DNA from: GCA-2733415 sp965178635
GTDB lineage: Bacteria > Bacteroidota > Bacteroidia > Flavobacteriales > Flavobacteriaceae
Length of the DNA: 64,000 nucleotides
Reading direction: 5' to 3'
NCBI GenBank assembly: GCA_965178635.1
Contig: CBCXVT010000027.1
Location: 6,117 to 70,116, forward strand
The notes under the pieces were generated by a model. That model saw only the letters and a program-made list of their open reading frames with translations. It was not told the origin of the DNA and did not search any database. Both the position numbers and the translations under genes were made by a program. This document shows positions 9,828 to 16,836 of this stretch, piece after piece (positions within the stretch are counted from its first letter, which is position 1; every line of letters begins with the position of its first letter).

Positions 9828-9932
9828 ATGAAAACAGATAAAAATTGTAGTTGTAATTGTGACAATTGTCAAAATGGACAATGCCAAAATTGCACATGTG
9901 AAAGTTGTACCTGTTCAGGGTGTAATTGTTAA
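9828..9932 (+). CDS. 34-residue cysteine-rich mini-protein (metallothionein-like composition)
   Basis: A very short open frame, ATG 9828 to TAA 9930-9932, coding 34 residues of which 11 are cysteine (positions 7, 9, 11, 14, 19, 22, 24, 27, 29, 32, 34). They are arranged as C-x-C and C-x-x-C pairs. The rest is mainly Asn, Gln, Ser, Thr, with no aromatic residue and no signal peptide, so a cytosolic metal-thiolate peptide is the natural reading. I recognise no named family. A 10-bp hairpin follows at once, and 48 nt after the stop begins a SigZ-type sigma factor that itself ends in a cysteine cluster. Regular cysteine spacing argues against chance, but expression is unproven. Confidence 0.65.
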   Translation: MKTDKNCSCNCDNCQNGQCQNCTCESCTCSGCNC

Positions 9933-9935
9933 ATA

Positions 9936-9960
9936 ATATTCCCGCGTAATGCGGGAATAT
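9936..9960 (+). terminator. Hairpin between the mini-gene and sigZ
   Basis: Perfect 10-bp stem (ATATTCCCGC / GCGGGAATAT) with loop GTAAT, four bases after the mini-gene's stop. It is followed only by AGTTTT, so it is a weak intrinsic terminator, a partial attenuator or a 3' stabiliser that could set the ratio of mini-gene to sigZ transcript. Confidence 0.6.
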
Positions 9961-9980
9961 AGTTTTAAATAAAAGTAGTT

Positions 9981-10523
9981 ATGACCAGCACTCAGATTTG
10001 GACAACATACCAAACAGATATATTCCGTTTCATTTTTAGTAAAGTTAAAAATGAACACACTGCTAATGACTTAACTCAAGAAACATTTATTAAAGCTCAC
10101 ACTAAATTAAACAAGCTGAACGATGATACTAAAGTGAAGTCGTGGTTGTTTACAATTGCTCGAAATACCACATTAGATTACTTTAGGGAAAATTCAAAAA
10201 CGGTAGATTTAAAAGAGTTTGATATTGTTGATGAGTTTTTAGAGGACGACAGTCATTCTGCTAAGGATTGTTTACCCGGAATAATTAAAAATTTACCAAA
10301 AAAATATAGAGATCCGTTATTTTTATCAGATATAAAAGGAGTCAAACAGGCACAAATAGCTGAACAATTGCAGTTACCTTTAGCAACTCTAAAATCTCAA
10401 ATTCAACGCGCAAGGAAATTAATAACTCAGAGTTATATGGATTGTTGCGACTATACTTTAAATGACAAAGGGTTTTTAGTTGGAGAAACTAAAGACAAAG
10501 ATAATTGCAAAGTTTGTGGTTAG
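9981..10523 (+). CDS. sigZ: SigZ-type ECF RNA polymerase sigma factor
   Basis: A 180-residue extracytoplasmic-function sigma factor that would direct RNA polymerase to a small regulon. Region 2 is seen at about 10-75 (DLTQETFIKAHTKL, then KSWLFTIARNTTLDYFR) and region 4 at about 105-155 (LPKKYRDPLFLSDIKG, QAQIAEQLQLPLATLKSQIQRAR). The protein continues past region 4 with a short tail containing YMDCC and a terminal DNCKVCG: four cysteines, which is characteristic of SigZ-like proteins and could bind metal or sense redox state. No anti-sigma gene is adjacent; the next gene is a convergent MFS exporter. The neighbouring Cys-rich mini-gene suggests a metal or thiol-stress theme, as inference. 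Confidence 0.85.
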   Translation: MTSTQIWTTYQTDIFRFIFSKVKNEHTANDLTQETFIKAHTKLNKLNDDTKVKSWLFTIARNTTLDYFRENSKTVDLKEFDIVDEFLEDDSHSAKDCLPGIIKNLPKKYRDPLFLSDIKGVKQAQIAEQLQLPLATLKSQIQRARKLITQSYMDCCDYTLNDKGFLVGETKDKDNCKVCG

Positions 10524-10531
10524 TTGAAATA

Positions 10532-10565
10532 TTAAAAGCCAATACAGAAATGTATTGGCTTTTAA
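10532..10565. terminator. Bidirectional terminator between sigZ and the MFS gene
   Basis: A 15-bp perfect stem (10532-10546 with 10551-10565) capped by a GAAA loop, A-rich on the left and T-rich on the right. It can serve both convergent genes. Confidence 0.9.
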
Positions 10566-10571
10566 TATAAA

Positions 10572-11780
10572 TTATCTTATAAGCTTCGGTTTCAATTGTT
10601 GTCTTAACATAAATAGTAAAAGCATACAAACACCGGCTAAAGCAGTTACAACATACCAAGTGTAGTCATACCCAAATTTTTCTATTAAGTGCATACCTCC
10701 ATTATGGCTAAAAATATGCGCTACAGAAAATGAAATACTGTACAATGCCATATATTCTCCTTTGTTTCCTCGTTTAGATCTGTCCATTGCAAAAGCGTTT
10801 GAGAATGGAAAAGCAATCATTTCACCAACAGTCACTAACAGCATACTGATAATTAAAATTCCAACCCAAGACGTACTATTTAATACTAAAAAACTTAATC
10901 CCGTTAAAACAGCACCAATGAACATGAGTCCTGATTTTGTACGCTTACTGTTTTCTAACCACTTTACTAATGGCATTTCTAATAGGAAAATAATAAAGCC
11001 GTTCATACCCATAATCATACCAATTTCCAACTCACTTAAATGGTGAGCGTCTTTGTAGTATAAAGGAATTGTTGAGAAGAATTGTAAAAATACAATTCCG
11101 AATAAAGACATCGCCACTAGAAATATCCAAAAAGTTTTGTCAGTATAAGCTGATTTTGGATTCTCAACTACATCTTCATCAATAGTTTTTGCAGTTTTAG
11201 GATTCAATACATTTAATAAAAGTACAGATGCTAAAATACATGTGATACCATCTACCCAGAATAAACCACCATAACTTAAATACGTAATAATTAATCCCCC
11301 AACTGCTGGTCCTGCAGAAAAACCTAAATTAATAGCTAAACGAATAAGTGTTACAGAACGTGTTTTGTTTTCTGGTTTGCTGTATGCGCTTAAAGCAACA
11401 AACATGGCTGGTCGGAATATATCCGCGACTAACATAACCAAGAAAATCCCAACACAGAAGCTGTAAAAAGTTGTTAGATATTGTAGTCCAATAAATAAAA
11501 ACCCAGTTGCTAATAAACTAAAGAGCATTACTTTATAGTAACCTATTTTGTCGGTTAATTTACCTCCTAACCATGAACCAATTACAGAACCCAGTCCAAA
11601 TGCCGACATAATCCACCCAACATTACTTAGTGAAAAATCTAGGCTTTCTGTAAGATATAATGATAGGAACGGAATAACCATTGTTCCAGCTCGATTGATT
11701 AAAGTAATAAGTGCAAGCCACCAAACTTCTTTGGAGAGGCCTTTAAAAGAATCGATATAATTAAAATATATTTTTTTCAT
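10572..11780 (-). CDS. MFS transporter, probable drug/metabolite exporter
   Basis: A 402-residue inner-membrane protein with about 12 hydrophobic segments in two halves of six. The loop after segment 2 has the MFS motif-A pattern G-x-x-x-D-K-x-G (GGKLTDKIGYYK near residue 72), and the central cytoplasmic loop lies near 195-215. Drug:H+ antiporters of the DHA1 group have this layout, but substrate cannot be read. It converges with sigZ and shares a terminator with it. On its upstream side lies a structured element ending in a terminator (11856-11883) on the same strand, so its expression may be controlled by attenuation or by read-through of a small RNA. Confidence 0.88.
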   Translation of the reverse strand: MKKIYFNYIDSFKGLSKEVWWLALITLINRAGTMVIPFLSLYLTESLDFSLSNVGWIMSAFGLGSVIGSWLGGKLTDKIGYYKVMLFSLLATGFLFIGLQYLTTFYSFCVGIFLVMLVADIFRPAMFVALSAYSKPENKTRSVTLIRLAINLGFSAGPAVGGLIITYLSYGGLFWVDGITCILASVLLLNVLNPKTAKTIDEDVVENPKSAYTDKTFWIFLVAMSLFGIVFLQFFSTIPLYYKDAHHLSELEIGMIMGMNGFIIFLLEMPLVKWLENSKRTKSGLMFIGAVLTGLSFLVLNSTSWVGILIISMLLVTVGEMIAFPFSNAFAMDRSKRGNKGEYMALYSISFSVAHIFSHNGGMHLIEKFGYDYTWYVVTALAGVCMLLLFMLRQQLKPKLIR

Positions 11781-11850
11781 AGTGATGTATTTTATTGCCG
11801 ATGAGTCGACATGAGTTAGTTTGTGTAGTTTTTTTTGGAATATGTTGTAA

Positions 11851-11983
11851 AGATAAAACGCCCAACTGAAGAGTTGGGCGTTTATATATTGTATTAATTT
11901 ATACCGTTATTGGCATAACAAATAAATACGTAATCCCGAACCTCTCTTTTGAGAAGACCAACAGACCCTTTTATTTATTTGTT
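11851..11983 (-). ncRNA. Candidate structured RNA or attenuator upstream of the MFS gene
   Basis: Read on the minus strand, a likely promoter (TTTG at 12016-12013, 18-nt spacer, TATGATTT at 11994-11987) is followed by a 12-bp perfect outer stem (11983-11972 with 11928-11917). Inside it sits a 6-bp hairpin with an AAAA loop (11956-11951 with 11946-11941). This inner stem is intact only on the minus strand, where one pair is G-U. A second hairpin (GTTAT, 4-nt loop, ATAAC; 11919-11906) competes with the outer stem. A 12-bp terminator ends it. Transcript length would be about 130 nt. It could be an independent small RNA or a riboswitch-like leader of the MFS gene 70 nt further on. I do not recognise a known family. 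Confidence 0.55.
11856..11883 (-). terminator. Terminator ending the candidate RNA
   Basis: A 12-bp perfect stem (AAACGCCCAACT and complement) with a 4-nt loop, followed on the minus strand by TTTTATCTTT. It lies about 75 nt ahead of the MFS start codon, between divergent genes, so it does not close any annotated gene. Confidence 0.85.
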
Positions 11984-12042
11984 TATAAATCATAGTTGTA
12001 GTAATTGAATTACAAAGCTATATATTTTTAAGTATAAAAATG

Positions 12043-12050
12043 TATTTTTG
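12043..12050 (+). promoter_or_regulatory. -7 promoter box of the DUF1684 gene
   Basis: TATTTTTG matches TAnnTTTG exactly and lies 17 nt before the ATG at 12068. A clear TTG -33 box was not found. Confidence 0.5.
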
Positions 12051-12067
12051 GTATAAATATTTTCTCC

Positions 12068-12667
12068 ATGAAACAAATTCTATTTCTTTTTTTATGTTTT
12101 TCCACTATTACTTTTGCGCAAAATGCTGAAGCAATTAAAGAAATTAAAGCACACCAGTTAAGTCAGAATACACAATTTAAAACTAAAGGAGAATCCCCTT
12201 TAAAAGAAGCTGATAGAAAACAATTTAAAGAATTAGATTTTTTTGAAATTGATTTAAAATACCGTGTAAAAGCGACTTTAGAGAGAACGCCTGAAACTGC
12301 ATTTTTTAATATGAAAACGACAACATCTCGTGTGTCTGAAGAACGTATTTATGGTGTGGTATCTTTTAAAATTGAAGGGAAAGAATACAAATTGAATGTA
12401 TATCAAGGTAAAGCATTAATGACTAATGAAGCTTATAAAGATTATTTATTTCTACCATTTTTAGATGATACAAATTCATATACAACCTATGGAGGTGGTC
12501 GATATTTGGATTTAAGAATACCAAAGGGAGATCAATTAATTATTGATTTTAATAAAGCCTATAACCCATATTGCCATTATAACGACACGTATTCTTGCCC
12601 AATTGTGCCACGTGTAAATTATGTGACTACAAAAATTAATGCTGGTGTAAAGGCTTTTAAAAAGTAA
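12068..12667 (+). CDS. DUF1684 secreted protein
   Basis: A 199-residue protein with a cleavable signal peptide (hydrophobic 4-17, ending TFAQN), so periplasmic or outer surface. The rest matches the DUF1684 pattern: a long central beta-rich region, then FLPFLDDTNSYTTYGGGRYLDL near residue 138 and the conserved end IDFNKAYNPYC...YSCPIVP near 165-185. The family function is unknown; the conserved Gly, Asp and Cys residues suggest a binding or catalytic pocket. It is followed after 4 nt by the first DUF3667 gene and is probably co-transcribed with it. Confidence 0.85.
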   Translation: MKQILFLFLCFSTITFAQNAEAIKEIKAHQLSQNTQFKTKGESPLKEADRKQFKELDFFEIDLKYRVKATLERTPETAFFNMKTTTSRVSEERIYGVVSFKIEGKEYKLNVYQGKALMTNEAYKDYLFLPFLDDTNSYTTYGGGRYLDLRIPKGDQLIIDFNKAYNPYCHYNDTYSCPIVPRVNYVTTKINAGVKAFKK

Positions 12668-12671
12668 TACT

Positions 12672-13556
12672 ATGGCAAGGAAGAGAAGAAAACGCATAGT
12701 TTGTCCTAATTGTGAGCAACAATTAAATGATACAATGAATTACTGTTTTAATTGTGGTCAAGAAAATCATATCAAACGAGTATCAGTAAAAATGTTGTTG
12801 TCAGATTTTTCCACAACATATTTTTCATTTGATTCAAAGTTATTTTCATCATTAAAGTACTTGTTAATTAAGCCAAGTTTCTTGTCTTTAGAATATTTAA
12901 ATGGGAAAATTGAAGCGTATTTACGTCCTATTAGGATGTATGTTTTTATCAGTTTTGTGTTTTTTCTATTAAATAGTATGTTATCTACTAACTCAACTTA
13001 TGATGGTATAAAATTCACAAAAGATGGTGATCCAGTAAGTTCAGAGTTTGTTCAAGAAGAACCCAAAACAACTGACACTGATGATATTGAAAAAGAGTCT
13101 TTTTTAGAAATTGACAATAATTATTTTGAAGGAAAACTGAAAAGAATATTCTCTGATGAAAAGGAAATAAAACTTTTTATAGTATTTTTAAAATCTAAAT
13201 TACCCATTCTATTTTTCCTTCTGATACCCGTGCTTGGATTGTTGTTTTTTATCTTTTTTTATAAAAATAAATACTATTATGTTGATCACTTGGTATTTGC
13301 ACTACACTTACAATCTTTCATGTTTGTGCTATTAATAATTAACTTATTAACTGATTCGGTTTTTAAAGTTGATTTGATAGGTATATGGAGTTTATTATTC
13401 CTTGTCTATGGGTTTATTGCTGCAAGGCGATTTTATAGTTTAGGAAAATTAAATACGTTTTTCAGACTGTCAATCGTTGGATTATTTCATCTTTTCCTCA
13501 GCTTAATTATTTTTGTTGTATTCTTTTTTGTGCTCCTTAATAATTATAATGTGTAG
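12672..13556 (+). CDS. DUF3667 zinc-ribbon membrane protein, copy 1
   Basis: A 294-residue protein with an N-terminal zinc ribbon (CPNCEQQL, then CFNCGQEN, residues 11-31) followed by a conserved RVSVKMLL segment. About five membrane helices follow: one near residues 92-106 (after RPIRMYVFISFVFF) and four in 165-292. The zinc ribbon faces the cytosol if the positive-inside rule holds. The family has no known role. It follows the DUF1684 gene by 4 nt and has a paralogue immediately downstream, so the pair arose by tandem duplication. Confidence 0.8.
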   Translation: MARKRRKRIVCPNCEQQLNDTMNYCFNCGQENHIKRVSVKMLLSDFSTTYFSFDSKLFSSLKYLLIKPSFLSLEYLNGKIEAYLRPIRMYVFISFVFFLLNSMLSTNSTYDGIKFTKDGDPVSSEFVQEEPKTTDTDDIEKESFLEIDNNYFEGKLKRIFSDEKEIKLFIVFLKSKLPILFFLLIPVLGLLFFIFFYKNKYYYVDHLVFALHLQSFMFVLLIINLLTDSVFKVDLIGIWSLLFLVYGFIAARRFYSLGKLNTFFRLSIVGLFHLFLSLIIFVVFFFVLLNNYNV

Positions 13557-13703
13557 CTATTAATATAGTCTTAAGTTTCTGGTTTTCAGTAATTATGATT
13601 AATTTTGATGTAATTGATAGTTTAGTTTTTTGATAAGAAACCTAAATTACAAGTTTACACTTCCCTAATTTAATTTGCTCTAAAATTCTAAACTCATTAA
13701 GTA

Positions 13704-14570
13704 ATGATAAAGGATAGGAGGAAAAGATTTTATTGCCCAAATTGCAGGAGTCAGTTAGATGAAGATATGAACTTTTGTTTTAGTTGCGGACAAGAAAATA
13801 ACATTAAGCGCGTGTCAGTTAAAATGCTATTAAATGATATTTTCTCTGGGTATTTTACGGTCGATTCTAAACTATTTATCACGTTAAAACTCTTAATATC
13901 TAAACCTAGTTTATTATCTGTAGCCTATTTAAATGGTCAGATTGAAACTTTTATAAAACCTATAAGGTTATACATATTTATTAGTTTTATTTTCTTTTTG
14001 TTATCCGCAAATATAACCTCATATACTAAAACTATTGAGAAAATTAATTTAGCATTAAATGAAATGCCGATGACTATTGGCGATTTAGAATCTGGTTTTG
14101 AAGAGCCTGTTGAGAGTAACTACAATAAGAGTAATTCACTAGACAAAAAAATAGAAAAAATATTCTCAACTGAGCGGGAAACAACTATTTTCTTCAATTA
14201 CTTATTAGCTAAGTTTCCTATTGTGTTATTTGGAATGATACCAGTTTTGGGTTTTCTATTTTATGCGTTCTTTTTTAAAGCTAAGTATTATTATATAGAT
14301 CATTTTATATTTTCATTGCATTTGCAATGCTTCTTATTAATTTTACTCATAATTGCGTCTATAGCCAATTGGCTATTTACTATTGATATTAATTTTTTAG
14401 CGCTCATTGGGGTATTAATTTATGGGTATATCGCAACAATCAAGTTTTATAAGAAGAAAAAACGCCATACATTTTTTAGACTATGTTTAATTGGACTCAT
14501 ACATGCAGTGTTGATCATGATTGTTTGCGTGTTATTCTTTTTATTAGCTATGCAAACATATAGTTTGTAA
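13704..14570 (+). CDS. DUF3667 zinc-ribbon membrane protein, copy 2
   Basis: A 288-residue paralogue of the preceding gene, with the same order: zinc ribbon (CPNCRSQL, CFSCGQEN), the identical RVSVKMLL segment, KPIRLYIFISFIFF helix, a variable acidic loop at about 108-155, then four more helices. The zinc ribbon and first helix are the best conserved parts between copies, and the loop has diverged most. The 147-nt gap suggests it has its own promoter rather than simple co-translation. Function unknown. Its stop lies 6 nt from the stop of convergent crcB with no recognisable terminator between. Confidence 0.8.
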   Translation: MIKDRRKRFYCPNCRSQLDEDMNFCFSCGQENNIKRVSVKMLLNDIFSGYFTVDSKLFITLKLLISKPSLLSVAYLNGQIETFIKPIRLYIFISFIFFLLSANITSYTKTIEKINLALNEMPMTIGDLESGFEEPVESNYNKSNSLDKKIEKIFSTERETTIFFNYLLAKFPIVLFGMIPVLGFLFYAFFFKAKYYYIDHFIFSLHLQCFLLILLIIASIANWLFTIDINFLALIGVLIYGYIATIKFYKKKKRHTFFRLCLIGLIHAVLIMIVCVLFFLLAMQTYSL

Positions 14571-14576
14571 GTAGTA

Positions 14577-14942
14577 TTATTTAACCAAATACATACCCAA
14601 GAAAACTGCTAAAAACCCTAATGTAAAACTTCCAATAGAATATAAAGCAAAAGAGATAAAATCGCCAGATTTTAAGAACACGTGATTCTCATAAGCAAAT
14701 GTAGAAAAGGTTGTAAATCCACCACAAAATCCAGTAGCAAGTAATAAGGTCTGATTTTGAGTAAAGATATTTTCTTTAGCAGATAAGCCTAATATTAATC
14801 CGATAAGTAATGAACCTAAAACATTGGCGACAAAAGTACCATAAGGAATTGCCGTTATATTAGTGTTTAATGTTTTACTCAATATATAACGTAAAACACT
14901 TCCGAACCCACCTCCTATAAATACTAATAATATTGCTTTCAT
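14577..14942 (-). CDS. crcB: Fluoride channel FluC/CrcB
   Basis: A 121-residue inner-membrane protein with four helices; as a dual-topology dimer it exports fluoride. Family motifs are clear: GGGFGSVLRYILS at 10-22, the buried GTFVANVLGSLLIG region near 36-49 with the pore Asn, and GFCGGFTTFSTFAYE near 71-85, which carries the Na+ site and the Phe-box residues. Length is typical for the single-gene type. No fluoride riboswitch pattern was seen in the upstream 130 nt, so control may be constitutive. Confidence 0.95.
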   Translation of the reverse strand: MKAILLVFIGGGFGSVLRYILSKTLNTNITAIPYGTFVANVLGSLLIGLILGLSAKENIFTQNQTLLLATGFCGGFTTFSTFAYENHVFLKSGDFISFALYSIGSFTLGFLAVFLGMYLVK

Positions 14943-15042
14943 CCAATCAGTTGAATTATTTACGAAGATATAAAAAATATCTTCAGATGCGTAATTGTGA
15001 ATATCTATTCAAACTTAGTGTAAAATGAATTGTTCCGAGCGT

Positions 15043-15050
15043 TATATTTG
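15043..15050 (+). promoter_or_regulatory. -7 promoter box of the DUF4494 gene
   Basis: TATATTTG, an exact TAnnTTTG match, sits 21 nt ahead of the ATG at 15072. Confidence 0.55.
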
Positions 15051-15071
15051 CCATCCTAAAAAATAAAAGAG

Positions 15072-15590
15072 ATGAGTACAACTTGGTATGAGTGCAAAGT
15101 AAAATATAGAAAATTAGATGACAATGGTGTTCAAAAGGTAACTACAGAACCTTATTTGGTAGATGCTTTGTCATATACAGAGGCAGAAAAAAGAATTAAT
15201 GAAGAAATGGCAATGTATATTAGTGAAGAGTTCTTAATCACTAATATAAAAGTGGCAAATTTTGCTGAAATACACCCGTTTGAAAATTCTGATCGTTGGT
15301 TTAAAACCAAAGTAGCTTTAGTGGCTTATGATGAGGAAAGCGGAAAAGAAAGAAAGTCAAACATATATTTATTAGTACAAGCAAATGATGTTAAGGAAGC
15401 TTTTGATAATACAAATGCTGTGATGAAAGATACTATGGGAGATTATACGATTCCTTCAATTGCAGAATCACCAATTATGGATGTATTTCCTTATTTTGAA
15501 GGAGAGATAGAAAAGTTAGAAAAATTTAATACAATTAAAGCAAGCATTCCTCAAGAAGTTGAAGAAGTAGTAGAAGAGGAGTTGGTTTAG
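15072..15590 (+). CDS. DUF4494 protein
   Basis: A 172-residue cytosolic protein with no signal or membrane segment, recognised by its opening TWYECKVKYRKLDDNGVQK and the pattern YLVDALSYTEAEKRI. The family is confined mostly to Bacteroidota and has no established function. It consists of two similar halves: WYECKVKY near residue 4 and WFKTKVALVAYDEESGKE near 76, each followed by a strand and helix, so an internal duplication is likely. The C-terminal dozen residues are strongly acidic. It stands alone with its own promoter and terminator. Confidence 0.8.
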   Translation: MSTTWYECKVKYRKLDDNGVQKVTTEPYLVDALSYTEAEKRINEEMAMYISEEFLITNIKVANFAEIHPFENSDRWFKTKVALVAYDEESGKERKSNIYLLVQANDVKEAFDNTNAVMKDTMGDYTIPSIAESPIMDVFPYFEGEIEKLEKFNTIKASIPQEVEEVVEEELV

Positions 15591-15611
15591 TAGCATGTTG
15601 TTGTAAAACAA

Positions 15612-15648
15612 AAAAGGTTGCCTATTAATGGGGCAGCCTTTTTTTGTT
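15612..15648 (+). terminator. Terminator of the DUF4494 gene
   Basis: An 11-bp stem with one G-U pair (AAAAGGTTGCC at 15612-15622 with 15632-15642) is followed by a T-run. Confidence 0.85.
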
Positions 15649-15666
15649 TTAATACCTCGATGAGGT

Positions 15667-16707
15667 TTATTTTACTGGATAATGAATTTCAGTTTCAATA
15701 TCTTCAGGGTTTACAGTTTCAGGATCATTAAGGTACAGTTCCCAAATAGCACCATTTTGTTCTAATCTATTTTCCTCTAAGTAGCTGTCAATTGCCATAT
15801 GGGCTTCCATGTCACCAGTACCGTAAGGGCCGTATTTTGCAATCATAACATTATCACCTTTTGGCAATGTTATTTTTTCCATACCATCATCTAAAGGAAT
15901 CTCTTTTCTAATTACTAGACCAACATAAAATTCCGTTTCACCTTTTTCTTCATCCCATTTTGTGTATACAGCAGCAGGTGTGTAGTCTGTGTGTTCTAAT
16001 TTTTGAGAAGCTGCATACATACCAGCTTTAGGCATTGACTCCATAAATAATTTTGTCATGGCTTCATGATCAATTTTACTTGTGTGTTTGTAACCGATAA
16101 ACTGCTGTGCGTCTTGAGTGATATTCATGATGCCACCTAAACTATATATAGCTTCTGGTTTTGGAGGGTTGTTTTTCATTTCGTCTTCAATTATAACATT
16201 TAAATTATCTAAACCTTTTGCTAACATTGGTCCTAACATGTTATCCATGCCACCACTCATCACTGCACCAAACTTAAACATAAAAGGTGTTTCATCCGCT
16301 TTCATTCCCCAAGTAACAATTGTACCTTCTTCTGTTTCTTCAAGTGTCCAATACACATCACTTGGGTCATAATCTGAAAATTGTATTTTTTGATCAATAG
16401 ATTTATTTTCTTCTAAAGCAACTGTTTTCATATTACCAGGCCCATTTTCGCTTGTCCAGCTATAAGCGCCACCAACACCTGCAGTTTGATCAGAGTAACT
16501 TTCTACTATAGAAGGGTCATCCTCTAACCATGGTCCCCAAGCTTTCCAGTTTTTAAAATCATTGATGTTGTTAAAAATAACATTTGCTGGAGCTTTAATT
16601 GTTTTAGTACGTTTTACGTCATAATCATTAGGTTGAAGCATGACATATACAGCTCCTCCAATTACTATAACTAATAGTAGTAATACTAGATACTTGATGA
16701 TTTTCAT
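15667..16707 (-). CDS. SRPBCC domain plus GyrI-like ligand-binding protein
   Basis: A 346-residue protein anchored by one N-terminal helix (residues 5-25). Residues 30-175 match the SRPBCC/polyketide-cyclase type ligand-binding fold (VKRTKTIKAPANVIFNNINDFKNWKAWGPW, then GMKADETPFMFKFG). Residues 200-345 resemble the GyrI-like or effector-binding domain of the SOUL/AraC-effector group (GLVIRKEIPL, KYGPYGTGDMEAHMAID, WELYLNDPETVNPEDIETEIHYPV). There is no DNA-binding domain, so it is a small-molecule binding rather than gene-regulating protein. Substrate is unknown. It is convergent with the DUF4494 gene. Confidence 0.78.
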   Translation of the reverse strand: MKIIKYLVLLLLVIVIGGAVYVMLQPNDYDVKRTKTIKAPANVIFNNINDFKNWKAWGPWLEDDPSIVESYSDQTAGVGGAYSWTSENGPGNMKTVALEENKSIDQKIQFSDYDPSDVYWTLEETEEGTIVTWGMKADETPFMFKFGAVMSGGMDNMLGPMLAKGLDNLNVIIEDEMKNNPPKPEAIYSLGGIMNITQDAQQFIGYKHTSKIDHEAMTKLFMESMPKAGMYAASQKLEHTDYTPAAVYTKWDEEKGETEFYVGLVIRKEIPLDDGMEKITLPKGDNVMIAKYGPYGTGDMEAHMAIDSYLEENRLEQNGAIWELYLNDPETVNPEDIETEIHYPVK

Positions 16708-16836
16708 TGTTCACAAGGTGTTTTATCAGTCAATAAAATGACTAATTGGTTAGTTAATTAGAATTTTTGAATGTTAAATATAGTGAAATTATTATTTCTT
16801 TTTCTTGATGAGTTTAATTACTTTTAAGCAATATTT

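Noticed and set aside
11906..11983. SRP RNA or 6S RNA identity for the structured element upstream of the MFS gene
   Set aside because: The hairpin loop is AAAA rather than the GGAA of SRP domain IV and no 6S-like open promoter bubble could be argued by eye. Left as unassigned.
14943..15071. Fluoride riboswitch ahead of crcB
   Set aside because: The upstream 130 nt lack the conserved pseudoknot segments of the class, and the strongest sequence there is the -7 box of the divergent DUF4494 gene.
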